NCBI GenBank assembly: GCA_041390125.1
Contig: JAWKQN010000002.1
Span: forward strand, 310,001 to 374,000
Direction: 5' to 3'
DNA: 64,000 bases
DNA from: Gemmatimonadota bacterium
GTDB taxonomy: Bacteria; Gemmatimonadota; Gemmatimonadetes; Longimicrobiales; Gaopeijiaceae
How positions within the stretch are numbered: the stretch's first letter is position 1; every line of letters starts with the position of its first letter. A program made the position numbers and the translations under genes. The notes under the pieces were generated by a model that saw only the letters and a program-made list of their open reading frames with translations, searched no databases and was not told where the DNA came from. Shown piece by piece: positions 8,489 through 17,408 of this stretch.

Positions 8489-9733
8489 TCAGCGCGGCTG
8501 CCAGTCCCCTTCGGCGACCGCCGGCACGAACCGGTCCAGTCCGCGGGGCGGGTACTCCAGCGTGCGGCCGCGCTCCGCGCTCATGTACGCGGCCATCAGG
8601 ATGCGCACCACGTCCAACCCGTCGGCGAACGTGAGACGCGGCGTCTCCTTCCCCAGGAAGGCTCGCACGAAGTGGCGGTCCTCCGCCTCGTAGCCGTAGG
8701 CCCAGGCCTCGCCTGCCACGACCGGCATCAGTCCCGTCTCCGCGTTCTGCTTCTCCACGAGGTCCTCGCCGGCCTTGCCCTGCACCTCCCGGCTGAAGAA
8801 CAGCGTGAGGCCGGAGCTGAGCGTGTTCCACGCCAGCGAGTATTCGGGTCCCAGCAGCTCGGCCGACAGGCGCAGGCCCGCCCCCACGAAGCTCCAGGAC
8901 GTGCTGGCCTCGCCGATGACCGTGTGTCCATCGTCGGTCTCGAACTCGACGAGCAGGCTCGCGAAGTCCTCGGCGGGCTGGCGGGTGTAGTCCACACCCT
9001 TGCCCATGGTCCGCGCGAGGCGCTTCGCATACTCCGGGCGCGTCCATTTGAGGCTGGCGATGTGTCCCGTGACGCGGGCGGGGCGTACGGTGGAGAGGGG
9101 CTCTCCCGGACGGGTGAGCAGATGGCGCACGACGAGCGCCGAGTGGCACATCATGTCGTTGAGGACGCCGCCGCCCTGCAGGTCCCCGCGCCAGAACCAC
9201 GGCATGTGCGGACCGCTGTGCTCCTCCGCCGCGCGCGCCAGATACGGACGGCCCGTCAACGAAGCGCCGCGCTTCCACAGCAGCTCCCGCCCGTGCTCGA
9301 CCTGCGGCGCGAAGACCTGGTTCTCGAGATAGCCGGTCTGCAGCCCGACGCGGTCCACGAGCGCGCACACGCGCTTGGCCTCGGCGACGTTGCGGGCGAG
9401 TGGCTTCTCGCACGCCAGACCGACCAGCGTGCCACGCCCGCGCTCGATGGTGTCGACGATCTCCTCCACGTTCTCGATGCGTGCGTGGTTGGGACCGCAG
9501 AGCCAGAGCGCATGGATGGCCGGATCTTCCACCATGGCGGCGATGGACCCGTACGCTTTGGCCGGCCCCACGTCGAGCGTGCGTGCCAGGGCTGCGGCGG
9601 AGGCCGCGTTCTTCGCGTTGGGGCTCCACACCCCGCGTACGTCGGCATCGCGTACGGTGGTGAACGCCTGCATGTGGAAACGGGCGTTGAAGCCACTGCC
9701 CACGAAGCCGATGCCGAGCCTGCCGTCGCTCAT
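8489..9733 (-). CDS. Gfo/Idh/MocA family oxidoreductase (cytoplasmic)
   Basis: 414 residues without a signal peptide, so it is likely cytoplasmic, unlike its exported paralogue at 6269-7615. It has the NAD(P)-binding motif GIGFVGSGFNARFH at the start, the catalytic lysine motif CEKPLARNVAEAKRV at about 115-129, and a long C-terminal alpha/beta domain with GGGVLNDMMCHSALV. Family members oxidise or reduce sugar hydroxyl/keto groups, commonly at C3. The ATG at 9733 overlaps the stop of the gluconate-dehydrogenase subunit by four bases (ATGA), placing it in the operon with the GMC dehydrogenase. It could act on the product made by that dehydrogenase. Confidence 0.87.
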   Translation of the reverse strand: MSDGRLGIGFVGSGFNARFHMQAFTTVRDADVRGVWSPNAKNAASAAALARTLDVGPAKAYGSIAAMVEDPAIHALWLCGPNHARIENVEEIVDTIERGRGTLVGLACEKPLARNVAEAKRVCALVDRVGLQTGYLENQVFAPQVEHGRELLWKRGASLTGRPYLARAAEEHSGPHMPWFWRGDLQGGGVLNDMMCHSALVVRHLLTRPGEPLSTVRPARVTGHIASLKWTRPEYAKRLARTMGKGVDYTRQPAEDFASLLVEFETDDGHTVIGEASTSWSFVGAGLRLSAELLGPEYSLAWNTLSSGLTLFFSREVQGKAGEDLVEKQNAETGLMPVVAGEAWAYGYEAEDRHFVRAFLGKETPRLTFADGLDVVRILMAAYMSAERGRTLEYPPRGLDRFVPAVAEGDWQPR

Positions 9734-10329
9734 GGTTCCAGTCCGATCTTGCGCAGTTGCTCCGGTGGACACCCCGTCCACTGGGGAATCATCACGTTGC
9801 CCATGTACTGGAGGTCCTCGACGCCCGTGCGGCTGGACCAGAAGCCGCTGGCGGTGAGGTCGCGGAGGCGATTGAAGAACCGCACGCCCTCGGCGTCGGC
9901 CGCCGCGGCCCGCGCCGGCCAGGCGATGCGGTCCAGCACCGCGGAGCGCACGTCCTCGAAAGACCCGCGGAAGGTGCGGCCCCCGTTTCGCTGCGCCTGG
10001 GCGTCCAGCCAGGCCAGGCCCTCGCGCACCTGGGTGCGCGCGCTCTCGTCCGTCCCCTCCGCCAGCACGAAGTCGATGAACGGCGGCACCCCCGCTTCGG
10101 TGGCGCTGCCCGAGCGTTCGTCGGCGGGGAGGATCATGTCCACCAGGACCTGCAGCGTGGCCCACTCGTCGGGTTGGAAGAAACGCGGACGGTAGGCCTG
10201 CCCGCTCTGGCGCAGTCCGGCCAGGTGCGACCAGGCGGCGTGCAGCTCCTCCGGCCGGAGGGGCAGCACACCGGCGGCGGCCGCGGCGGTCAGGACACCG
10301 AGCGCTTCGCGGCGTGTGGGGTGGGTCAT
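9730..10329 (-). CDS. Gluconate 2-dehydrogenase subunit 3 family protein
   Basis: 199 residues. The N terminus has a twin-arginine-like signal (TRREALGVLTAAAAAGVLPL), and the mature part matches the gluconate 2-dehydrogenase subunit 3 family: FFQPDEWATLQVLVDMILPADERSG, then GVPPFIDFVLAEG and the C-terminal WTGCPPEQLRKIGL. These small subunits pair with GMC flavoproteins in periplasmic glucose, gluconate or glucoside-3 dehydrogenases and are needed for their folding and Tat export. The GMC partner ends 43 bp upstream. GGAGG lies five bases before the ATG at 10329. No cytochrome c subunit is encoded beside it. Confidence 0.88.
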   Translation of the reverse strand: MTHPTRREALGVLTAAAAAGVLPLRPEELHAAWSHLAGLRQSGQAYRPRFFQPDEWATLQVLVDMILPADERSGSATEAGVPPFIDFVLAEGTDESARTQVREGLAWLDAQAQRNGGRTFRGSFEDVRSAVLDRIAWPARAAAADAEGVRFFNRLRDLTASGFWSSRTGVEDLQYMGNVMIPQWTGCPPEQLRKIGLEP

Positions 10330-10372
10330 GGAGCCTCCGTCGAAGAAGAGCCGTCCCCGGCCGACCGCGCCG

Positions 10373-12109
10373 TCACACCTCCCTCCGGGAGCGCAGCTCC
10401 AGGAGGTGCTCGGACGCGCGCCACGACAGCGCCAGGATGGTCCAGGTGGGGTTCTTGTCCGCCTGCGAGACGAACGGACCGCCGTCCACCACGAAGAGGT
10501 TGGGGACGTCGTGCGCGCGCCCGAACCCGTCGACCACGGACGCACCGGGATCGGTCCCCATGCGCGTCACACCCAGCTCGTGGATGATGCGGCCTCCGGC
10601 CGCGATGCCGTATCCGTTCTCGGCGGACGGCATGTCGCCGAACGGCGTGCCCCCCATCTCCGTGATGAGCGCACGGAACGTCTCCTGCATGTGCCGCACC
10701 TGGCGGTACTCGTGGTCGCTCCACCGGAAGTGGAAGCGCAACACCGGGATGCCCCACTGGTCCACGACGTCGGGATCGATCTCGCAGTAGGTGTCGGCGT
10801 TGGGGATCATCTCCCCGCGGCCGCTGAAGCCCACCACGGCACCGTAGTAGCGGCGGTAGTCGTCCTTGAGCGCCTGTCCCCACCCTCCGCCGTTGGGATA
10901 CCGCTGGATCCCACCCATGAAGCCGGCGCTCGGCTGACCGCGGCCGCCCCAGATCTCGATATGGTAGCCGCGCGGGAAGTCCAGCCGACGGTTGTCCAAC
11001 CACCAGGGCATGTAGAGGTGGGCGCCCCCCACACCGTCCTCGTTGTGGGGGATCCCGTCCATCAAGGCCGGGACAAAGCCCGCGACGTCCGTGCCGGTGG
11101 TGTCGGTCAGGTAGCGGCCCACCACGCCGCTGGAGTTCGCAAGTCCGTCGGGAAAGCGGGTGGACGCCGAGTTGAGCAGGATGCGCGCGGACTCGCACGC
11201 GCTGGCCGCCAGGAGCACCACGCGTGCACCGACGCGCCGCTCCTGGCCCGTCTCCTTGTCGATGTAGATCACGCCGTTGGCCCAACCCCGAGCATCCGTC
11301 GTCACCTCCCGCACCATCGCGCCCGTGCGCAGCTCCAGGCGACCGGACTCCACGGCCGGATGGATGAGCACGTTGGTGGAGGTGAAGTTGGAGTTGGTCA
11401 CACACCCGCGGTTGCACTGGCCGCAGTAGTGGCAGGGCGCCCGCCCCTCCACCGGACGGGTCAGGATGGAGAGCCGTGACGGAATGCAGGGGATGTCCAT
11501 GCGCTGCGACGCGCGCTGGACGACCTTCTCCCAGCAGCGCGGCTCGGGGGGCGGCAGGAAGAGCCCGTCCGGTTGATTGTGGATCCCTTCGTTGCTTCCG
11601 AACACGCCGATGGTGCGGTCCACCCGGTCGTACCAGGGCGCCAGGTCCTCGTACGTGATGGGCCAGTCATCGCCCAGCCCATCCAATGAACGGCGCCGGA
11701 AATCGTCTGGACCGAAGCGCAGCGAGATCCGACCCCAGTGGTTGGTGCGGCCCCCCACCATACGCAGGCGGAACCAGTCGAAGCTCGTGCCCTCCGCCCG
11801 TGTGTACGGCTCGCCCGGCAGGGACCAACCGCCCAGGCCGGCGTCGAACTCGCCGAAGTGCCGCTCCGGCGTGCTCGCTCCGCGCCACGCGGTCTCGTAG
11901 GGCCACGTGAACATGGCCGAGTCCGTACGGTTGTCCCAAGGCGCTCCCGCCTCGAGCATGAGCACGTCCACGCCCGCGTCCGTCAGCACCTTGGCGGCCA
12001 TCCCACCTCCGGCTCCGGAGCCGACGATGACGACGTCGCGCACCTCCTGTCGGGGACGCACGAAGGGCGCCAGGGTCGCAAGGGCTTCGCGGCGTCCGGG
12101 TCGGTTCAT
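10373..12109 (-). CDS. GMC family FAD-dependent sugar dehydrogenase
   Basis: 578 residues. The FAD-binding fold is at the start (VVIVGSGAGGGMAAKVL, then MLEAG), and the GMC C-terminal domain has HELGVTRMGTDPGASVVDG with the active-site His and NPTWTILAL with the partner Asn. MVGGRTNHWGRIS is the GMC motif near the flavin. A Cys cluster C226-x2-C229-x2-C232-x3-C236 resembles the iron-sulfur binding segment of FAD-glucose dehydrogenases. Together with the adjacent subunit 3 protein this suggests a periplasmic glucoside 3-dehydrogenase or related enzyme; the substrate is inferred from context. MNRPGRREALATL looks like a weak Tat signal. It starts one base after the upstream stop. Confidence 0.88.
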   Translation of the reverse strand: MNRPGRREALATLAPFVRPRQEVRDVVIVGSGAGGGMAAKVLTDAGVDVLMLEAGAPWDNRTDSAMFTWPYETAWRGASTPERHFGEFDAGLGGWSLPGEPYTRAEGTSFDWFRLRMVGGRTNHWGRISLRFGPDDFRRRSLDGLGDDWPITYEDLAPWYDRVDRTIGVFGSNEGIHNQPDGLFLPPPEPRCWEKVVQRASQRMDIPCIPSRLSILTRPVEGRAPCHYCGQCNRGCVTNSNFTSTNVLIHPAVESGRLELRTGAMVREVTTDARGWANGVIYIDKETGQERRVGARVVLLAASACESARILLNSASTRFPDGLANSSGVVGRYLTDTTGTDVAGFVPALMDGIPHNEDGVGGAHLYMPWWLDNRRLDFPRGYHIEIWGGRGQPSAGFMGGIQRYPNGGGWGQALKDDYRRYYGAVVGFSGRGEMIPNADTYCEIDPDVVDQWGIPVLRFHFRWSDHEYRQVRHMQETFRALITEMGGTPFGDMPSAENGYGIAAGGRIIHELGVTRMGTDPGASVVDGFGRAHDVPNLFVVDGGPFVSQADKNPTWTILALSWRASEHLLELRSRREV

Positions 12110-12110
12110 C

Positions 12111-12974
12111 TCAGTACTCGAGCGTGGAGAGGTGACGGAAGCTGGCTTCGATGGAGGGGAACGGATCCTCGCCGGGCTGGTCGTGCTCCACGAACCAGTG
12201 CCGCGTGCCCGCAGTGTCTGCATGGGCGAAGATCCCGGCGAAATCCAGGCGACCGGCGCCGACATCCACCATGCGTCCGCTGCGATCGCGATCCTTCACG
12301 TGCAGCAAGGGAAAGCGTCCCGGCCACCGTGTCATGGTCCGTACCGCGTCTCCGCCGCCCTCCGCCATCCAGTAGAGATCCATCTCCAGGTCGACCAGGG
12401 TGGCGTCGGTGGACTCCAGCAGCAGATCGTAGGGGATCCGTCCTTCGAGGGGGTGCAGCTCGACGTCGTGGTTGTGGTAGGCGAGGCGCAGGCCCGCGGC
12501 CCGGGCCGCCACGCCGAGCTCGTTGAGCTCGTCCGCCGTACGGCGCCACGCATCGAGCGTGGCGCGATCGGCTTCGGCCAACGACGGAACCACGACCCAC
12601 TGATTCCCGAGCGTGACCGCGTCGGAGAACACGCGGTCCCGGTCGGCGCGCAACGCGTCCAGGCCCACGTGGCAGGACGGCGCCGCGAGCCCGAGCGCGT
12701 CCAGCGTCGACCGCAACCAGGCGGGCGAACGATCGAACCAGCCCGCGAACTCGACCTCGCGGTAGCCGATCTCGGCGACGCGAGCCAGCGTCGCCTCGAC
12801 GTCCACGCGCATGGCCGAACGCACCGTATAGAGCTGCAGACCGATGCGCTCGATGCGCCGGCGGGCCGTCCCCGCCGATCCGGACGCCGTTCCGCCCCCA
12901 CACGCCACCAGACCTGCGGTCAGCGCCAGACCGACCTGCTCGAAGAACGCGCGGCGATCGGGCCCCGGGGTCAC
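12111..12974 (-). CDS. Exported sugar phosphate isomerase/epimerase family protein
   Basis: 287 residues of the xylose-isomerase-like TIM barrel superfamily (COG1082). The signal region DRRAFFEQVGLALTAGLVACGG combines a twin-arginine-like start with a lipobox, so the protein is probably a periplasmic lipoprotein. Barrel motifs include RIGLQLYTVRSAM, EIGYREVEFAG, LAYHNHDVEL, LVDLEMDLYW, LLHVKDRD and FVEHDQP; the His, Glu, Asp and His residues in these are the expected metal ligands. Exported forms usually occur in Gfo/Idh and DUF1080 sugar clusters, as here. The start is a GTG at 12974, overlapping the previous stop by four bases, with GAGG four bases upstream. Confidence 0.85.
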   Translation of the reverse strand: MTPGPDRRAFFEQVGLALTAGLVACGGGTASGSAGTARRRIERIGLQLYTVRSAMRVDVEATLARVAEIGYREVEFAGWFDRSPAWLRSTLDALGLAAPSCHVGLDALRADRDRVFSDAVTLGNQWVVVPSLAEADRATLDAWRRTADELNELGVAARAAGLRLAYHNHDVELHPLEGRIPYDLLLESTDATLVDLEMDLYWMAEGGGDAVRTMTRWPGRFPLLHVKDRDRSGRMVDVGAGRLDFAGIFAHADTAGTRHWFVEHDQPGEDPFPSIEASFRHLSTLEY

Positions 12975-13459
12975 GTCACCTCGCCCAGGAGCCGTTCCAA
13001 CCGCGTGCGCAGCTGGTACATCTGCGGGGTCCCCAGGCGCCGGCCCACGGCACCCGCGGCGTGGATGCCGAAGATCACCGCCAAGCCGGCGGGCACGGCC
13101 CAGAGCGCGGTGGCCGGCTCACCCGAGACCCACTGCGCGTACGCCCACGAACCCCCCAGCACCACCGCGAAGGCGGCCGCGAAGTAGACGAACATGAAGA
13201 AGGTCCACACCTCGGGATGAGGTGCATACCGTCCGTAGAGCGTCGCACCCTCCGCGGCGTCCTCCACCTGGATGGACAGGTGGGGTGACCACAGTCGCCG
13301 CTCCTCGTCCGCCACGCGCAGATCGATGCAGCGGCCCGCGGCCGCCGAGCAGCGGGGGAGGTCCTCCTCGTTCAGGCGGCGACGCATGCGCTCGAGCGCC
13401 GCGTCGGCAGGAAGCGACAGCGGCAGTTCGAAGGTGGGTCGGAGTCGGATCTCGGCCAT
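12971..13459 (-). CDS. Unknown protein with two membrane helices
   Basis: 162 residues. I do not recognise the family. Residues 1-75 are soluble, with beta-strand character (IRLRPTFELPLSL, RLWSPHLSIQVED), and two hydrophobic helices lie at about 85-105 (TFFMFVYFAAAFAVVLGGSW) and 118-138 (ALWAVPAGLAVIFGIHAAGA). A short basic-acidic tail ends in RLERLLGEVT. The ATG at 13459 is preceded by AGGAGG at a good distance. Its stop overlaps the start of the sugar isomerase gene, so it is likely the first gene of the GMC operon, perhaps a membrane anchor or small sensor. That role is inference from position only. Confidence 0.7.
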   Translation of the reverse strand: MAEIRLRPTFELPLSLPADAALERMRRRLNEEDLPRCSAAAGRCIDLRVADEERRLWSPHLSIQVEDAAEGATLYGRYAPHPEVWTFFMFVYFAAAFAVVLGGSWAYAQWVSGEPATALWAVPAGLAVIFGIHAAGAVGRRLGTPQMYQLRTRLERLLGEVT

Positions 13460-13512
13460 GGCGTCCTCCTGGCGGATCGTCCGCCTTCAGCGTGCGCCGT
13501 CCCGGGCGGCGG

Positions 13513-15882
13513 TCAGGGGATCAACGGGCGTCCGCGCGGGCGCAGCAGGAACAGCCCCTCGTTCATGCTCGAGACCAGCACGGTGCCGCTCTCGAAGAAG
13601 GGATAGGCGGTCCAGGCCCCGACGAAGCCCGGCGGATTGCCTTCGTACGGCGTGGTGTCGAACCAGCCGATCTCCTGGGGCCGCTCGGGATCGGTCAGGT
13701 CGAAGACGCGGAAGCCGGCCTGGTAGTTGGCCTGGTACATCCGGTCGCCCTTCACGTAGAGGTTGTGGTCGGTGGAGCCGTCGGGCCCGTCCACGGTGGC
13801 CACCAGGATGGGATCGTCGAGCTCGGCCACGTCCCAGACGTACGTGCGGGTGCGCGGCACCGTGCCCACGAGCTCGTCCAGCTCGTCGTTCATGTAGAAG
13901 TAGCGCTGATCGTCCGACAACCAGCCCTGGTGCACGTACGCCCGACCCGGGTAGGTGGCCACGCCGATCGGGACGGGCTGGGCCTTGTCGGTGACGTCCA
14001 CGATGCGGATGGCCGTCTCGTTGGAGGCGAAGCAGATCTGACGACCCCGGTGTTGCTCGTCCGGCCCTGCATAGACGACGCACTGCGCGTCGTGCGTGCG
14101 TCCCTGCCAGATCAGGCCTTCCGTGTCCGTGAAGCATCCGGCGAAGGTGGGCGCCTTGGGATCCCGGATGTCCACCATGTGGAGGCCGCCGCCGCACGTC
14201 TGCCCCCCGCCGCTGGCGCCGACCGGGAAGGCGAATCCGCTTCCCGTGTCGATGACCAGGTTGTGCGCGCTGGCGATGCCCCGGTACACCGTGTCGGGCG
14301 CGAGATCGGCGCCGGGCGAAGCGAGGGTCCGCAGGCGCGTCAGGTCGAAGACGACCAGGCCGTGTTCGCCCGCTCCGTCGCCCGTGAAGAACAGGTGGTC
14401 GCGATACACCTTGAGATCGCGCGCGCCGCTGGGATTGGCGCGGACCAGGCCCAGGAAGCGCGGCGCGGCGGCGTCCGTCACGTCGACGATGGCCGCCCCG
14501 GCCGTGCGGCCCACGAGCGCGTATTCGCGGCCGGTGGCGGGATCGGTCCAGCCCCACAGGTCGCTCACCCGCTCGCCGGGCGCGGAGCCCAGGTCCGCGA
14601 GCGACACGAACGAGAGGAGATCCACGTTGTCGCACCCGAACCCTGCGGCCTCGCCCTCCTCGCAGCGGATCTCGCCCTGGTCGGCCGAGCGGAGGCGGGC
14701 CATGGGCTCCACCCAGCGCACGCTGCGCCAGCCCTCCCCGCTCCGGGACAGGAGCGCGGCGCGTCCCCGACCGCCGTCGGCGCCCGGCGCGCCGACCACG
14801 CCCTGGTCGGCTTCCAGGTCGAGCGCGGTGCCGGCGAGGAACCCGGGCTCCACCCCCTCGAGCGAGAGCGGTCCGGCCGCGGTGAAGCCGCCTCCCTCCC
14901 GGCGGTAGCGCTCCACCCCACCGGCGCGGCCTTCGCGCTGCGGCGCGCCCACCCACAGCTCTCCGTCCGACAGCGCGAGCGCAGCCCCGAAGCTGTCCCC
15001 GCCCTCGCCGCCCTCCAGCCGCTGCACCTCCGTCCACCCGCCGCTCGCGTCGCGCGCGAAGGCCAGGACCGCGCCCCGCGAGCCGTCGAATCCGGGGGCG
15101 CCCGCGACCAGCACGTCGTCTCCGATCGCGAGCGCCTCGCCGAGGCGGCTGCCCGGCGGAAGGTCCACCGCTCCCAGGCGCGCAACCTCGCTCCATGCCC
15201 CCGCGTCGTCGCGCTCGAAGACGAAGACCGCACCCGTCCCCCCGAGCCCGGGAGCGCCCACGTACGCGCGCGCACCGTCGAGGCGGAGCGCACTTCCGAA
15301 GCGCACGTCGGCGCCGGCCGGGGCCGGCAGCACCGCGGCCGGCCGCCACTCGCCTTGCGCCCGCTCCAGGACGCGCACGTCCACGGCACCCGGGCCCCCG
15401 ACCACGGCCGCCAGCGCCCGCGCGCCGTCCAGCGCCACGATCCGAGCCGGCGGCTCCAGGATGCGCAGGATTCCCGCAAAGTCGAGCGTCCCCGCGGCGG
15501 CCGCGTCGCGCCGGGCGGCGTCCAGGGGCAGGCTGCCCTGATCGCTCCACGTGCCACCGTCCTCGCGTCCGAAGAGGTGTCCCGCGAGGCGCGTCCCGGG
15601 ATCGCCGCTCCCCACCAGCACGCGCGCTCCGTCCGCGGCCACGGACGGGCTCACGCCCTCTCCGGTCTCCGCGCTCCGGCCCACGACCAGACGCGCCCGC
15701 TCGGTCCCGTCGGATGCGAACACGTACAGCATCGCCGGTCCGCGTCCCACCACGGGCTTGGTGACCACCACGTCCCCGGCGGCAATGGCCACGCTGCGCC
15801 CGAACTGATCCTGGCCCGCGACGGGCGCCGCGAGCGCGACCAGCATCGTCGCGGAACCGAGACAGCGCAGCGGCAACGTCAT
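13513..15882 (-). CDS. Choice-of-anchor B family secreted protein
   Basis: 789 residues with a Sec signal (LGSATMLVALAAPVAG). The first half holds FG-GAP-like beta-propeller repeats such as FGSALRLDGARAYVGAPGLGG and FGAALALSDGELWVGAP. The second half is the choice-of-anchor B domain built from LVIVD-type repeats (AAIVDVTDAAAPRFLGLV, GFRVFDLTDPERPQEIGWF) and a DHNLYVKGDRMYQANY segment. These proteins are extracellular or surface propellers of unproven function, often binding or adhesive. No catalytic residues are apparent. The gene lies 25 bp after the M24 peptidase and 54 bp before the sugar operon on the same strand, so read-through is possible. Confidence 0.82.
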   Translation of the reverse strand: MTLPLRCLGSATMLVALAAPVAGQDQFGRSVAIAAGDVVVTKPVVGRGPAMLYVFASDGTERARLVVGRSAETGEGVSPSVAADGARVLVGSGDPGTRLAGHLFGREDGGTWSDQGSLPLDAARRDAAAAGTLDFAGILRILEPPARIVALDGARALAAVVGGPGAVDVRVLERAQGEWRPAAVLPAPAGADVRFGSALRLDGARAYVGAPGLGGTGAVFVFERDDAGAWSEVARLGAVDLPPGSRLGEALAIGDDVLVAGAPGFDGSRGAVLAFARDASGGWTEVQRLEGGEGGDSFGAALALSDGELWVGAPQREGRAGGVERYRREGGGFTAAGPLSLEGVEPGFLAGTALDLEADQGVVGAPGADGGRGRAALLSRSGEGWRSVRWVEPMARLRSADQGEIRCEEGEAAGFGCDNVDLLSFVSLADLGSAPGERVSDLWGWTDPATGREYALVGRTAGAAIVDVTDAAAPRFLGLVRANPSGARDLKVYRDHLFFTGDGAGEHGLVVFDLTRLRTLASPGADLAPDTVYRGIASAHNLVIDTGSGFAFPVGASGGGQTCGGGLHMVDIRDPKAPTFAGCFTDTEGLIWQGRTHDAQCVVYAGPDEQHRGRQICFASNETAIRIVDVTDKAQPVPIGVATYPGRAYVHQGWLSDDQRYFYMNDELDELVGTVPRTRTYVWDVAELDDPILVATVDGPDGSTDHNLYVKGDRMYQANYQAGFRVFDLTDPERPQEIGWFDTTPYEGNPPGFVGAWTAYPFFESGTVLVSSMNEGLFLLRPRGRPLIP

Positions 15883-15907
15883 GGGACCTCCTCGTCCAGC
15901 GCGGGCG

Positions 15908-17236
15908 TCAGCGGATCAGATAGAAGGTGGACTGGCGTCCGTCGAGCCACTGCCAGCCGTCGTCGAGCAGGGCCGCGTCCTCCTCGAGGGCGAAGCGCAC
16001 CTCCTGCCCGCCCCACTCGGGAACGGGGTGCCGGACGTTCAGCTCGATCGAGTGCCACGTGTTCGGGCGGAAGACGTAGTCGCCGCGCACCGGCACCCCG
16101 TCCTGATAGTCGGTCATTCCGATCGGAGGCCCGGCTGCGTGGCCGTGGTAGCCGATCGGATGGCAATAGATGGACGGCGTCAGACCTTCCCGCTTCGCCT
16201 GGGCCAGCGCGTCGGCGAGCGCCTCGTTGCCCGTGCGGCCCACCTTCGCATGCATCATCGTCAGGTCCTGCAGCCGGTTGGCGGCGGCCAGACCGGCCTT
16301 GAGGCCGGCCGGTGCGTCGTCCTCCCCCGCGCGCAGCACGTAGGCGTGGTGCTGCGTGTCGGTGGAGTAGCCGAGCGCGATCAGGCCGAAGTCCGTGTGC
16401 AGCAGGTCTCCGCGCTCGATCACCACACCGTGCGGACCCGCATCCGGCGTGCCGCCCGCGCGCTGCACGCTGACCGAAGGATGGAACCAGGCGCCGAGCC
16501 CCAGCTCCGCGACGCGCTGGCGCATCCACCAGGCCACGTCCTGGTTGGTGGTCACACCCGGGACGATCACGGCGTTCGAGAACGCCTCCGCGATCACCTG
16601 GTGCGCGAGCCGTTGGGCATAGCGGTAGTGCTCCGTCTCGGAGGGCAGCTTGGTCTCCAGCCATCCCACGGCGAGCATCTCGGCGCTGACCAACCGGTCG
16701 GCGAACGGCCCCAACGCCTCCACGATGCGCTGATGCTCATTCTGTGTGAGGCCGTCGGCGTGGTTCCAGGCGTTCGAGACGTTGATGCCGATCCGGCGCG
16801 GCTGACGCTCCTCCACCAGTCGGCGCAGGCCGACGTACTGCGAGTCGTTGTGCGTCCGGTACAGCTCGAAGAGCCCCTCGTAGTCGAAGCGACCGATCGA
16901 GAGGGCCTGCACACCCTCGACACCACCCCGGTCGTGGAAGGCCAACACGGTCCGGCGGCGCGACGAGTACGTGGTGAGCGGTGCCATGGACCGGAAGACC
17001 GGATCGTCGTTGTACTCCCGGGAGACGATCAGCCAGAGGTCGATGCCTTCGCGCCGCATGAGCTCGGGCAGCACGGTCCGGAAGCGCTCCTGGATCCGGG
17101 CATGGATGATGGGCGCCTCCTCCCGGTGCGTGAGCACGCGGGTGCTCGGCGCGGCCGGCTCCGGACGCGGCAGCTGGGCGGCGGCGGGCGCGGCCCCGGC
17201 GAGCGTGAGCGAGGCGGCCAGCAGGATCCGACGCAT
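15908..17236 (-). CDS. Secreted M24 metallopeptidase (Xaa-Pro aminopeptidase family)
   Basis: 442 residues with a Sec signal ending near PAAAQ. The N-terminal creatinase-like domain (about 35-230) precedes the pita-bread M24 domain. All five metal ligands of the family can be seen: Asp in LLHTDFG, Asp in YSTDTQHH, His in GYHGHAAGPPIG, Glu in WHSIELNV and Glu in EVRFALEED. So it should be an active dinuclear metallo-aminopeptidase, in the periplasm, releasing residues before proline. The ATG at 17236 is the first after a stretch without signal character. It is divergent from the TPR-like gene across 172 bp. Confidence 0.87.
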   Translation of the reverse strand: MRRILLAASLTLAGAAPAAAQLPRPEPAAPSTRVLTHREEAPIIHARIQERFRTVLPELMRREGIDLWLIVSREYNDDPVFRSMAPLTTYSSRRRTVLAFHDRGGVEGVQALSIGRFDYEGLFELYRTHNDSQYVGLRRLVEERQPRRIGINVSNAWNHADGLTQNEHQRIVEALGPFADRLVSAEMLAVGWLETKLPSETEHYRYAQRLAHQVIAEAFSNAVIVPGVTTNQDVAWWMRQRVAELGLGAWFHPSVSVQRAGGTPDAGPHGVVIERGDLLHTDFGLIALGYSTDTQHHAYVLRAGEDDAPAGLKAGLAAANRLQDLTMMHAKVGRTGNEALADALAQAKREGLTPSIYCHPIGYHGHAAGPPIGMTDYQDGVPVRGDYVFRPNTWHSIELNVRHPVPEWGGQEVRFALEEDAALLDDGWQWLDGRQSTFYLIR

Positions 17237-17408
17237 GGGGACTCCGGAACGGGGATCGGACGGGTTCGGGCGGGGAACCTCTCCTCGGGTCCCAAGAGGA
17301 GAGCCGGGCCGCCCCACCGCAAGCCCCGGAGGGGTGTCGCAGCGGCGCCGCGCGCCTGCACGGCCCCGAGCCCCTATCTTGAGGGGTCTCGAAGACCGGA
17401 AGGACGCC

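Noticed and set aside
13222..16302. Long open frame on the + strand opposite the choice-of-anchor B and M24 genes
   Set aside because: High GC makes long antisense frames common; its translation is Arg/His/Gly-rich with no fold pattern, while the minus strand has clear families and signal peptides.
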